A DNA stretch of 64,000 nucleotides from NCBI RefSeq assembly GCF_024124765.2, contig NZ_JAMXSR020000002.1:581001-645000 (forward strand). The letters are read 5' to 3'. The DNA is from Sphingomonas sp. H160509 (lineage in GTDB: Bacteria; Pseudomonadota; Alphaproteobacteria; Sphingomonadales; Sphingomonadaceae). The notes beneath the pieces are model-generated. The model was not told the origin of the DNA. It saw nothing but the letters and a program-made list of their open reading frames with translations, and searched no databases. Every line of letters begins with the position of its first letter. The first letter of the stretch is position 1. The position numbers were made by a program, and so were the translations under genes. Below, piece after piece: positions 1 through 7,673 of this stretch.

Positions 1-2
1 CG

Positions 3-233
3 ACGCGCGCCGAGCAGGCGGGGCATGGCCGACGCGCGCTGGAACTCTATACGCGGATGACTTTGATGGCGCCTGCCTACGGGCACGCGTGGTGGGAGCG
101 CGCGCGCCTGGAACTGGTCGACGGCGACGTGACGGCCGCGCGGGGCAGCTTGAGCGCGATGCTGGAGATCACCCGCGATCCCGAACTGCGACGGCGGGTG
201 ACGGATACGCTGGCGTCTCTGCCTCCAACCTAG
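3..233 (+). CDS. C-terminal end of a TPR-type protein, possibly SirB1 family (5' truncated)
   Basis: An open frame enters from the left edge and stops at TAG 231-233, giving about 76 residues. The visible part contains a tetratricopeptide-like helix pair (ALELYTRMTLMAPAYGHAWW, then ERARLELVDGDVTAARGSL) and a closing helix ending in DTLASLPPT. This spacing of Tyr, Ala, Trp and Leu resembles the C-terminal TPR tail of SirB1/transglutaminase-like proteins of sphingomonads, but the diagnostic N-terminal domain lies outside the window, so the family name is an inference. It is followed by an 82-base gap and then a glycosyltransferase on the same strand. Confidence 0.6.
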   Translation, partial: TRAEQAGHGRRALELYTRMTLMAPAYGHAWWERARLELVDGDVTAARGSLSAMLEITRDPELRRRVTDTLASLPPT

Positions 234-315
234 CTCTCCTCTTTCGTGTCGGGGCACGGGGTCCCGACCTAACAAAGCTTGGCGTCGGCGCGCTGTCGGC
301 GCTAACCGCGCGGTC

Positions 316-1398
316 ATGGCCGCGTCATCGATCCTCGTTGTCCTTCATGATTTCGCGCTGGGCGGCACCGAACGCGTTGCCGTGCGGCTCGCTGAAGCGT
401 GGGCGAAGCGGGGTGCCGCGGTCACGATCTTTGCCGGTTCGGACGCCGGGCCGCTTCGAGCATTGGCTGGCGAAGTGGTCGAGATCGTCGTTGCCGAGCC
501 TTCGATCCTACGTAGATCGGGCTCGCGCAGGCGATTGGCGCAGGCCGCGCGCGCGTTCGTCGAGCAGCGACGGTTCGACGGCGTCTTCATTCCCGGTAAT
601 TTCCATTGGCCGGTCGCCGCCGCTCTGGCCGGATCGGGCATCCCCGTAGTCGCGCAGGTCAGTGCAGCGCTCGACAAGCCGCAGCGCGGTCGGCTGCGGC
701 AATGGGCGTTCGAGGTTCGGATGCGACACCTTCTTCGCAAAGTGCAGGCCGTGGTCGCGCTGTCGGACGTCGCGCGTGATCAGGCGGACCGGATCCTCCG
801 CCGTCCCGTGACGACGACGATCGCGTTGCCCGCGCTGAGCGACGACTCTGCGCCGCCTTTGCTGATCCCCGAAACGAAGCCGCCGATCGTGCTCGCTGCG
901 GGACGACTGGTACCCGAAAAGGGATTCGCCCGGTTGATCGAGGCCTTCGCAAGACTACCCGAAGGCACCGCGCGGCTCGTCATCGTCGGGGACGGCCCGG
1001 AGGCGGATGCGTTGCGTCGGCAGAGCGAGGCGCTGGGGCTCGACGATCGGGTGGAGCTCGCCGGGTATGTCGCGGACATCCGGCCATGGCTGAATGCCGC
1101 GCGGCTGTTCGTGCTGGCGTCCGATTTCGAAGGATATCCGGCGGTCCTGGTCGAGGCCCTGGCAGCGGGCCGGCCGGCGGTCGCGACCGACTGTACCCCG
1201 GCGACACGGCTGCTCGATGCGCCGGGCGCGGGCATGGTCGTGCCGCTGGACGATAGCGATGCCCTGGCACGCGCGATCGCGGCAATGCTCGCGCAATCTG
1301 CGCCCGATCCGGAGGCACTTGCGGCATTGGTCGCACATCATCGAATAGGCGCGGTCGCGGCCGAGTATCTCGATCTGTTTGCAGGATTGCGCGCGTGA
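316..1398 (+). CDS. GT4 family glycosyltransferase
   Basis: A 360-residue GT-B fold glycosyltransferase. The N-terminal half starts with a beta strand and a glycine-rich donor/acceptor loop (ILVVLHDFALGGTERVAVRL). The C-terminal Rossmann half carries ILAAGRLVPEKGF-like and GDGPEADALR motifs, and the E-x7-E signature (FEGYPAVLVEALAAG, about residues 274-283) that binds nucleotide-sugar in the GT4 family. There is no membrane segment, so it should act on the cytoplasmic face of the inner membrane on a lipid-linked glycan. No good ribosome binding site is seen before the ATG. Its stop overlaps the start of the next glycosyltransferase by four bases. Donor and acceptor sugars cannot be read from sequence. 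Confidence 0.9.
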   Translation: MAASSILVVLHDFALGGTERVAVRLAEAWAKRGAAVTIFAGSDAGPLRALAGEVVEIVVAEPSILRRSGSRRRLAQAARAFVEQRRFDGVFIPGNFHWPVAAALAGSGIPVVAQVSAALDKPQRGRLRQWAFEVRMRHLLRKVQAVVALSDVARDQADRILRRPVTTTIALPALSDDSAPPLLIPETKPPIVLAAGRLVPEKGFARLIEAFARLPEGTARLVIVGDGPEADALRRQSEALGLDDRVELAGYVADIRPWLNAARLFVLASDFEGYPAVLVEALAAGRPAVATDCTPATRLLDAPGAGMVVPLDDSDALARAIAAMLAQSAPDPEALAALVAHHRIGAVAAEYLDLFAGLRA

Positions 1399-2477
1399 GC
1401 GATCGTCCGATGCGGATCGCCTATGTGATCAACTCGGTGGAGGGCGGCGGGGCCGCTTCGCCGGTACCCGCGGTGCTCGGCGTATTGCACGACGGCGGTG
1501 CGGAGGTTGCGGTGTTCGCACTGACCGCACGCGACCGCCGCGGCGAGACCGCGATGCGTGCCGCTGGGCTCGACGTGCATGTGCGCGATGGCGGCGAGAC
1601 AGATCATGGCGCGGCACTCCGCTGGCTCGACACGACCCTCAAGGACTGGGCACCGACGCATCTCTGGACCTCTCTCACCCGTGCGACCCTGCTCGGCCAG
1701 ATCGTGGGCGTGCGGCGGGGATGGCCGGTCGTGAGCTGGCAGCACGCTGCTTTCCTCAAGCCGGCCAACCGCGTCTTGCTGCGGGCGACACAACGGCTGT
1801 CACGACTGTGGGTCGGCGACTCCACCGCGGTGACGCGACTGACTGCGGAACGGCTGCACGTGCCCCCCGAGCGTCTTGTCCAATGGTCGATCTTCCGCGC
1901 GGATCCCGAAGCGCTTCAGGCGACGCCATGGCGGCCGGGCCAGCCGATCCGGATCGGTAGCCTCGGCCGGCTGCACCGCGTGAAGGGCTACGACGTGCTG
2001 ATCGAAGCGCTGGCGTTGCTCGACACGTCGACGCCTTACGAGATGGTGATCACGGGGGACGGCGCCGAACGAGACGTTCTCGAAGCCCGCGCGGTCGCGC
2101 TCGGTATCAAGTCGCTGCGGTTCGCAGGCTATGCGGCTGACCCCGCGGTATTCCTGGCAAGCTGCCATCTCTACGTGCAGCCATCGCGCTCCGAAGGGCT
2201 CTGTGTCGCCGCGCACGAGGCGATGCAGGCGGGGCTGCCTGTGATCGCTTCGGCGGTCGGCGAACTCCCCGGTAGCATCATCGATGGCGAGACCGGCTTC
2301 ATCGTCCCCCCGGGCGATCCGGTAGCGCTCGCCGCTGCGTTGTCGCGAGCGTTGGCCGAGCCGACACAGCTGGCAACGATGGGACAGGCGGGTCGCGAGC
2401 GCGTTCTCGCGACTTTCGGGCCGGACCGGTTCGCTGCGACCGGCCTCGCTATCCTCGAACGGATGCGCGCCTTCTAG
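1395..2477 (+). CDS. GT4 family glycosyltransferase
   Basis: A second 360-residue GT-B glycosyltransferase. It opens with MRIAYVINSVEGGGA, has IGSLGRLHRVKGYDVLIEAL and ITGDGAERDVLE in the nucleotide-sugar domain, and the E-x7-E motif in SEGLCVAAHEAMQAG. The start chosen is GTG 1395, which overlaps the upstream stop (GTGA) and implies translational coupling; an ATG at 1410 is the alternative and begins directly at the first beta strand. The last 29 bases overlap the end of the convergent gene on the other strand. It probably adds a sugar to the same surface polymer as its upstream neighbour. Confidence 0.9.
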   Translation: MSDRPMRIAYVINSVEGGGAASPVPAVLGVLHDGGAEVAVFALTARDRRGETAMRAAGLDVHVRDGGETDHGAALRWLDTTLKDWAPTHLWTSLTRATLLGQIVGVRRGWPVVSWQHAAFLKPANRVLLRATQRLSRLWVGDSTAVTRLTAERLHVPPERLVQWSIFRADPEALQATPWRPGQPIRIGSLGRLHRVKGYDVLIEALALLDTSTPYEMVITGDGAERDVLEARAVALGIKSLRFAGYAADPAVFLASCHLYVQPSRSEGLCVAAHEAMQAGLPVIASAVGELPGSIIDGETGFIVPPGDPVALAAALSRALAEPTQLATMGQAGRERVLATFGPDRFAATGLAILERMRAF

Positions 2478-3369
2478 GACGCAATTTTTTGATCTCTCGG
2501 ATCGCTTCTATCGAGAGCCCGTGCAACGACAATTCAGTGCGTTTCATATCGACCAACGTCACCGGCCCCGCCGCCGATAGCGTGTGAAACCCTTCGACGA
2601 ACGGCGCGGAAGAGGCCGGCGGGACCATCGCGTCGCCCACCTCAGCCTCGAACAGATCAGGCGTCAGGACCGTCATGGTCAACGGGCGGATCGCGCCACC
2701 ATAGGTCCGGCTGCAATCCTGCACCGGCAGTACGATCCGGCCATCGATCACCAGCGGCATCCCGCCCGGTCGCGCGCTGGCGACATCGACCCGCACGGGG
2801 TTCCTCGGGTGCGGCGTCCACGGTCCCGCCAGCCGGTCCGCACAGGCGACGTGCAGCGCACTCATCTTGTCCGGCTCGCGGTCGGCCGAGGTGTAGAAGA
2901 GCCACCACCGCCCATCATGGAATACCGGCGTGGCATCGACCGCGACGTGATCGAGTTCGATGACATGCGCGGGCTCCCACCGGGTCGGGAAATCGACCGC
3001 GCGGTACAGCGTCAGCCGGTTCGAGCGATGCGCCTCGGGCAGCATCCACGTCTCGCCCTCCGCCTCGAACACCAGCGGATGGGACAGATGCCACGGCTCG
3101 TTGAGCACCGGCTGACGGTCGATCAGGCGGAAGTCCGCATTATAGACGAGCACTTCGATCGCGCCGATCCGGACGCGGTAATCATAGGTCTCGACGAACA
3201 CGAACAGCCGCCCGTCGCGCCACAACCCGAACGGGTCGGCGAGAAACTGGAAGCTGCCCATCGGCGGCAGCCACATCAGGGGGAACCCCTCGATCGAGCC
3301 GCGCGCGACGATCGCCTCGGCGGTCGCCATCACGATCGCGGGGCGCCAGATATCCTTGCGTAGAGCCAC
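2449..3369 (-). CDS. Glucosamine inositolphosphorylceramide transferase-like beta-propeller protein
   Basis: A 306-residue protein with the repeating pattern of a five-bladed beta-propeller (ADPFGLWRDGRLFVFVE, SHPLVFEAEGETWMLPEA, DATPVFHDGRWWLFYTS). The ADPF and PEA motifs match the N-terminal domain of plant glucosamine inositolphosphorylceramide transferase and its bacterial relatives, which occur in polysaccharide loci and are related to GH43/GH32-type propellers. It lies in a minus-strand pair 64 bases downstream of the glycerophosphotransferase-like gene and overlaps the convergent glycosyltransferase. A role in building or trimming a glycan or glycolipid is inferred; in a sphingolipid-making sphingomonad a glycosphingolipid substrate is conceivable but untested. 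Confidence 0.7.
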   Translation of the reverse strand: MALRKDIWRPAIVMATAEAIVARGSIEGFPLMWLPPMGSFQFLADPFGLWRDGRLFVFVETYDYRVRIGAIEVLVYNADFRLIDRQPVLNEPWHLSHPLVFEAEGETWMLPEAHRSNRLTLYRAVDFPTRWEPAHVIELDHVAVDATPVFHDGRWWLFYTSADREPDKMSALHVACADRLAGPWTPHPRNPVRVDVASARPGGMPLVIDGRIVLPVQDCSRTYGGAIRPLTMTVLTPDLFEAEVGDAMVPPASSAPFVEGFHTLSAAGPVTLVDMKRTELSLHGLSIEAIREIKKLRPRRRASVRG

Positions 3370-3433
3370 GGTGGTCGATCGATCCCAAACGCCGCGCCAG
3401 ACAGGGGCGCCTCGCGGGCCTTCTCGCGGCGGA

Positions 3434-4657
3434 TCAGGCTACGCGCAACCCCTGCGTTCCGGCGACCGTTTCGAGTTCGCGTTCGGGTAGCACTGTCGGG
3501 ACGGTATCGCCGAGCACGCTCATCACCGCGCGCGCCGCCCGCACCGCGGAGCGTTCCGCGGTTAGTTCGAAGCTGCGCTGGAATAGCGCGCGCTGGACCG
3601 GCCGATAGCGGTCATGCTGCGCCACCGCCCGGTCTAATGCATCGCTAAGTCGCTCGGTGCCGGTCACGACTTCGCCCGCCTGCCAGTGCGCATAGTTCGC
3701 GTCGCCGTCCCACGCCGTCGCGTGCGCATCGAGGAACAGGCACGGTCGCGGCGTGTGGAGGAACTCGTATACCTGGCTGCTGACGTCGCCGAGATAGATG
3801 TCCGCCGCCGCGGTATAGGTCATGTCCGTCGATGCGGCCGAACCAAGATCGACATGAATGTTCGGCGCGTCGAGAAAGCGCTGCTCGATCACGCCGGCGC
3901 GGTCGATCCGGAACTTGTCGATCGTCAGCACGAACTTGCGGTGGAACAGCATGACGTGCGGCGCGAAGATCAGATTGTAGCGGTCGTCGTGCAGAAAATG
4001 CTCGAGCACCGCGCGGCCCTGTGCGTACCAGGACGACAGATGCGGCGACGGATGCGGGTTGTAGAGCACGGTCGGTTTACCATTCGCCTGGAACAGCAGG
4101 CGCGGCGCGGGCTCCGGCATCAGGTCGAACTTGGGATAGCCGATCAGGCTCATCCGGTTGAACGGCACGCCGGCCTCGCGGTGCAGGCGCTGGCGGATCT
4201 TGCTGCCCGACACGAGGACGTGATCGAACGTCGCGCTGTGCTTGTTGAAGCCGATCGCCCGGTCGCCCGCACCGTGGCGCGTATGGATGATCTTGAGATC
4301 GTCGAGGCCATAGCGCGTCTTGAGCAGCAGCGACGTCTTCTCGGCGACCACCAGCGCGTCAAGCGACCGGAAGAAATCGAGATTGTCGCGGTAGATACCG
4401 ATCTTGGTCACCGGCAGCGCCCATTCGAGCGAGCTCGCCAGCGCGCGCGTCGATGCGCGACGCAGGCCCAGTTCGACCAGGGGAACGGTGACGCCGAGCC
4501 GCGCGCACAGGCGCCGCACTTCGTCGGTTAGCCGTGCGTTGGTGGTCGCGACGACGATCTCCGCATCGGGATAGCCCTCCGCCATCGCCAGGGCAGTCGG
4601 GAGAGCGTGCGCGACCTGATGAACCTGGTCATGATTGAACAGAAAACCGATCTTCAT
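3434..4657 (-). CDS. CDP-glycerol glycerophosphotransferase-like (TagF-type) protein
   Basis: About 407 residues from the chosen ATG at 4657 (MKIGFLFNHDQVHQVAHALP); the frame stays open to 4786 but the upstream 43 residues are low-complexity and charged. The C-terminal half has the hallmark of the CDP-glycerol:poly(glycerophosphate) glycerophosphotransferase family: NPHPSPHLSSWY, an IFAPH strand, and TAAADIYLGDVSSQVYEFL, equivalent to the D-x3-TDYSS-x3-D/E-F motif of TagF. In Gram-positive bacteria these enzymes polymerise glycerol phosphate; in Gram-negatives they modify capsules or O-chains with phosphoglycerol or related groups. It is divergent from the flippase gene across a 111-base AT-richer gap that should hold both promoters. 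Confidence 0.75.
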   Translation of the reverse strand: MKIGFLFNHDQVHQVAHALPTALAMAEGYPDAEIVVATTNARLTDEVRRLCARLGVTVPLVELGLRRASTRALASSLEWALPVTKIGIYRDNLDFFRSLDALVVAEKTSLLLKTRYGLDDLKIIHTRHGAGDRAIGFNKHSATFDHVLVSGSKIRQRLHREAGVPFNRMSLIGYPKFDLMPEPAPRLLFQANGKPTVLYNPHPSPHLSSWYAQGRAVLEHFLHDDRYNLIFAPHVMLFHRKFVLTIDKFRIDRAGVIEQRFLDAPNIHVDLGSAASTDMTYTAAADIYLGDVSSQVYEFLHTPRPCLFLDAHATAWDGDANYAHWQAGEVVTGTERLSDALDRAVAQHDRYRPVQRALFQRSFELTAERSAVRAARAVMSVLGDTVPTVLPERELETVAGTQGLRVA

Positions 4658-4768
4658 GGCCGGTAGACGTTCCCGGCGCCAGGCATCCTCACTAAATATT
4701 TTGTCATCTGGCCGATCACGCGGAACTTTCTGTTCGTCGGCGCAACGCTCCGCGTCTAAGCGCTCGCG

Positions 4769-6134
4769 ATGCGTTCGCTTTTCCACCGTATGACGTCCCG
4801 GCAGGCGGACTCCGCCAAAGCTGGGGCGGGACGCGGCGATCGGTCGGGGCTATGGCTGGTGCTGGCGAACCTCGCCCACCTGCTCGGCGGCAAGGCGGCG
4901 GCGGGCGTCATGAGCCTTGTGTACCTCGTGCTCGTGACTCACCGGCTGGGCGCGGCCGATTACGGCGTTCTGGTGCTGGTCAACGCCTATGCCGTGCTGA
5001 TCGGCAGCGTTCTGGCGTTCTCCGGATTTCACGGCGTGGTGCGGTATGGCGGGCTTGCGCTGGAGGCAGGCGATCGGGCCGGGTTCGCGCGGATCGTCCG
5101 GTTCATGGCGGTGATCGAGCTCGGCTGCGGCGCGCTCGCGGTAGTCGTGGCGGCGCTGCTGGTGCCGCTGATCGGACCACGGCTCGGCTGGTCGCCCGAC
5201 ACGATCCGGATCGCCATTCCGTATTCGCTCGCGGTGATCGCGACGGTCCGCGCGACGCCGCAGGGACTGCTGCAGATCGCCGACCGGTTCGACCTGATCG
5301 GCATCCACCAGGCGGTGTCGCCGCTGATCCGCCTGGTCGGCGCTCTGGGAGTCTGGTTCGCGGGCGGGGGGCTGATCGGCTTCATCGCGGTCTGGCTGGT
5401 CGCCGCCGTCGCCGAGGGGGCTGGCGATGTGGGGCTTCGGCTGGGTCGCGTGGCGCAAGCTTGCCGCCGGCGAGCGGTTGCGCGGACCATGGCGCGGCGC
5501 TGCGCGCGATACCGAGGGGCTCAAGCGCTTCATCCTCATCACCAATTTCGACATCACGGTCCGGGAGCTCGCGACGAACCTCGCGCCGTTGACGGTCGGC
5601 TGGTTGCTCGGGCCGGCGGCGGCAGGATTGCTCGCATTGACGCAGCGCGCGACGTCGTTGCTCGCCCAGCCGACGGTGCTGCTGAGCCAGGCCAGCTACG
5701 CCGTGCTCGCCGCCCAGGTCGCGCGCGGTGATCTGAAGGCGTTGCGGCACACGGTCTGGCGCAGCGCGGGACTGGCGCTCGCAGTGGCGCTGCCGATCGT
5801 TCTGGTTCTCGCTTTTGCGGGCAACCGCCTGCTGGTGACGCTGGGCGGCGCGAGCTTTGAAGGCGGCACGGTCCTCTTGATCCTCATTGCCGGAGCACGA
5901 GCGGCGGGGCTCGCGAGCGCACCACTGGCCTCGGGACTGACAGCACTCGGGCTGCCGGGACGTTCGATGACCATCGGCCTCGTCACCAGCCTCGTGCTCT
6001 ACCCGCTGCTGCCCGCGATGCTGTGGGCGTTCGGGACCGACGGGGCAGGGTGGCACGCGCTGCTCCAGAACGGCGTCGCGATCGTCGCGCTGGCGGTGCT
6101 GTTCCGCCGCGACGCAAAGGCCGACCCGGCGTGA
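4769..6134 (+). CDS. Oligosaccharide flippase / polysaccharide biosynthesis membrane protein (frame broken)
   Basis: A multi-pass inner-membrane protein of about 454 residues with hydrophobic helices along its whole length (for example AGVMSLVYLVLVTHRL, RIAIPYSLAVIATVRA, GLIGFIAVWLVAAVA), the pattern of Wzx/MviN-type flippases that move lipid-linked glycans to the periplasm. The frame changes at the five-G run 5416-5420. Removing one G joins ...VAAVAEG to LAMWGFGWVAWRK and restores a continuous protein ending at 6134, so I treat it as one gene with a +1 error. It closes the surface-polymer locus. Its stop overlaps the GTG start of the sigma factor by four bases. Confidence 0.8.
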
Positions 6135-6688
6135 CCTTGGGCGGACTCCGTGCCGTGTTCCTCGCCGAGCGTGCGATGCTGCTGCGATTGCTCGTCGCGC
6201 GGTTGGGCAGCGTCGAGGAGGCGGAGGATGCGTTGCAGGATCTTTGGCTGAAGCTGGAGACGGTGACCGGCGGCCCGATCGCCGAACCGCTCGGCTATAT
6301 CTGCCGGATGGCGAACAACATCGCCGTCGACCGCCGTCGTCGCGCGGCGCGGCGGGCGGATCGCGACACCGACTGGCTGGAAACGCAGGCGACCGCCGAC
6401 GAGCATCCCGATGCCGAACGCGCGTTGATTGCCCGCGAACGGCTCGGGCGGGTCGAGGCGACGCTCGCCGGCCTGCCAGATCGCGTCGCGACCGCGTTCC
6501 GCCTCTATCGGTTCGAGGACCTGCCGCAGAAGGCGATCGCCGAGCAGATGGGGATCACCGTCAGTGGCGTCGAGAAGCTGCTGCACCGCGCGTATCTGCG
6601 AATTCACTTGCAACGGAGCAATTCCGGTGCGGATATCCCGCAGGCAGGACGTCTCACTCATGAGGAGGACCAGCGCGATGGTCGGTAA
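6131..6688 (+). CDS. FecI-like ECF sigma factor
   Basis: A 185-residue sigma-70 family protein with only regions 2 and 4. Region 2 reads VEEAEDALQDLWLKL and the DNA-melting stretch YICRMANNIAVDRRRR. Region 4 has a helix-turn-helix (LYRFEDLPQKAIAEQMGITVSGVEKLLHRAY). These features place it with iron-starvation-type FecI sigmas. The GTG start at 6131 overlaps the flippase stop. The frame is open further upstream but that stretch is arginine-rich shadow sequence. The following FecR overlaps its stop by 11 bases, giving a classic sigma/anti-sigma pair. It should direct transcription of the adjacent receptor when the receptor senses its ligand. Confidence 0.88.
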   Translation: MTLGGLRAVFLAERAMLLRLLVARLGSVEEAEDALQDLWLKLETVTGGPIAEPLGYICRMANNIAVDRRRRAARRADRDTDWLETQATADEHPDAERALIARERLGRVEATLAGLPDRVATAFRLYRFEDLPQKAIAEQMGITVSGVEKLLHRAYLRIHLQRSNSGADIPQAGRLTHEEDQRDGR

Positions 6689-7673
6689 GTGGGGCAAGGA
6701 CGGCGATTACGGCCCGGGTTACGGCGAAGACGCCGCGGCCGAGGCGGTCGCGTGGCACCTCCGCTTGCCGACTGCCGATGGTGGCGCATGGACGGCATTC
6801 GCCGACTGGATTGAGGCTGACCCGCAAAACGCGCGCGCCTATGACGCGCTGGCAGTCGCGGACGCGGAGCTGACCGACGCGCTGAGCCCGCCAGACTGGT
6901 CGCAAGCAATACCGCCGGTTGTCGCCAACGACGACCGACCGACGCCGCGGCGGCGGTGGGTGATGGGAGCCGTCGGCGGACTGGCGGCGGCGGGGATCGT
7001 CGGCGTCATGCTACCGCTCGAAAACCCGTCAAAGTTGGCGGCGCGGATCATCGAGACGCCGGCCGGAGTCCGCCGGAGCGTGACGCTCGCCGACGGCAGC
7101 CGTATCGACCTGAACGGCGGCACTAGGCTCGCGGTCGACGACGGCAATGCGCGGCTGGTCACGCTGGAACGCGGCGAAGCGATCTTCCGGGTCACGCACG
7201 ACGCCGCGCATCCCTTCGTCGTCCAGTCGGGGACGATGCGGTTGCAGGACGTCGGCACCGTCTTCAACGTCGCTCGCGTCGGCACGCATCTCGGCGTCCA
7301 GGTCGCCGAGGGTGCAGTGATGTTCCAGCCCGAACAGGAACGCATCATGCTGACCGCCGGTGCGGCGCTGTCACACGTCGATGGCGGCGCGCCACGGATG
7401 TCGGGTATCGCGATCGACGACGTCGGCAGCTGGCGTAAGGGTCGGCTGGTCTTCCAGCAGACGCCGGTGCGGCTCGTTGCCGCGGCGCTGGAACGCAGCA
7501 CCGGGACGGTCGTGCGCGTCGCTCCCGGACTGGCGGAAACGCGGTTCACCGGATCGATCGGCGTGACGGGCGGTGCCGACAGCCTGATCCCGCGCGCCGC
7601 AGCGCTGATCGGCGCTCGGGCGGAGCATGTTAATGGCCGCTGGCGTCTGGTCGGAGGCCATGCCGGTCCGTAA
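6678..7673 (+). CDS. FecR-family anti-sigma factor
   Basis: A 331-residue single-pass membrane regulator. Order of parts: N-terminal DUF4880 region (AVAWHLRLPTADGGAWTAFADWI), one transmembrane segment near residues 90-110 (WVMGAVGGLAAAGIVGVML), the periplasmic FecR beta domain (TLADGSRIDLNGGTRLAV, then GEAIFRVTHDAAHPFVVQSG and VGTVFNVARV), and a C-terminal DUF4974 domain (VRLVAAALERSTGTVVRV). The start ATG 6678 follows a GAGGAG site at 6662-6667. It should hold the ECF sigma factor in the cytoplasmic membrane and receive a signal from the receptor's STN domain. Its end overlaps the receptor start. Confidence 0.9.
   Translation: MVGKWGKDGDYGPGYGEDAAAEAVAWHLRLPTADGGAWTAFADWIEADPQNARAYDALAVADAELTDALSPPDWSQAIPPVVANDDRPTPRRRWVMGAVGGLAAAGIVGVMLPLENPSKLAARIIETPAGVRRSVTLADGSRIDLNGGTRLAVDDGNARLVTLERGEAIFRVTHDAAHPFVVQSGTMRLQDVGTVFNVARVGTHLGVQVAEGAVMFQPEQERIMLTAGAALSHVDGGAPRMSGIAIDDVGSWRKGRLVFQQTPVRLVAAALERSTGTVVRVAPGLAETRFTGSIGVTGGADSLIPRAAALIGARAEHVNGRWRLVGGHAGP

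Noticed and set aside
5416..5420. Programmed ribosomal frameshift in the flippase
   Set aside because: No slippery heptamer or downstream stimulatory structure is needed to explain it and the same kind of break recurs in unrelated genes.
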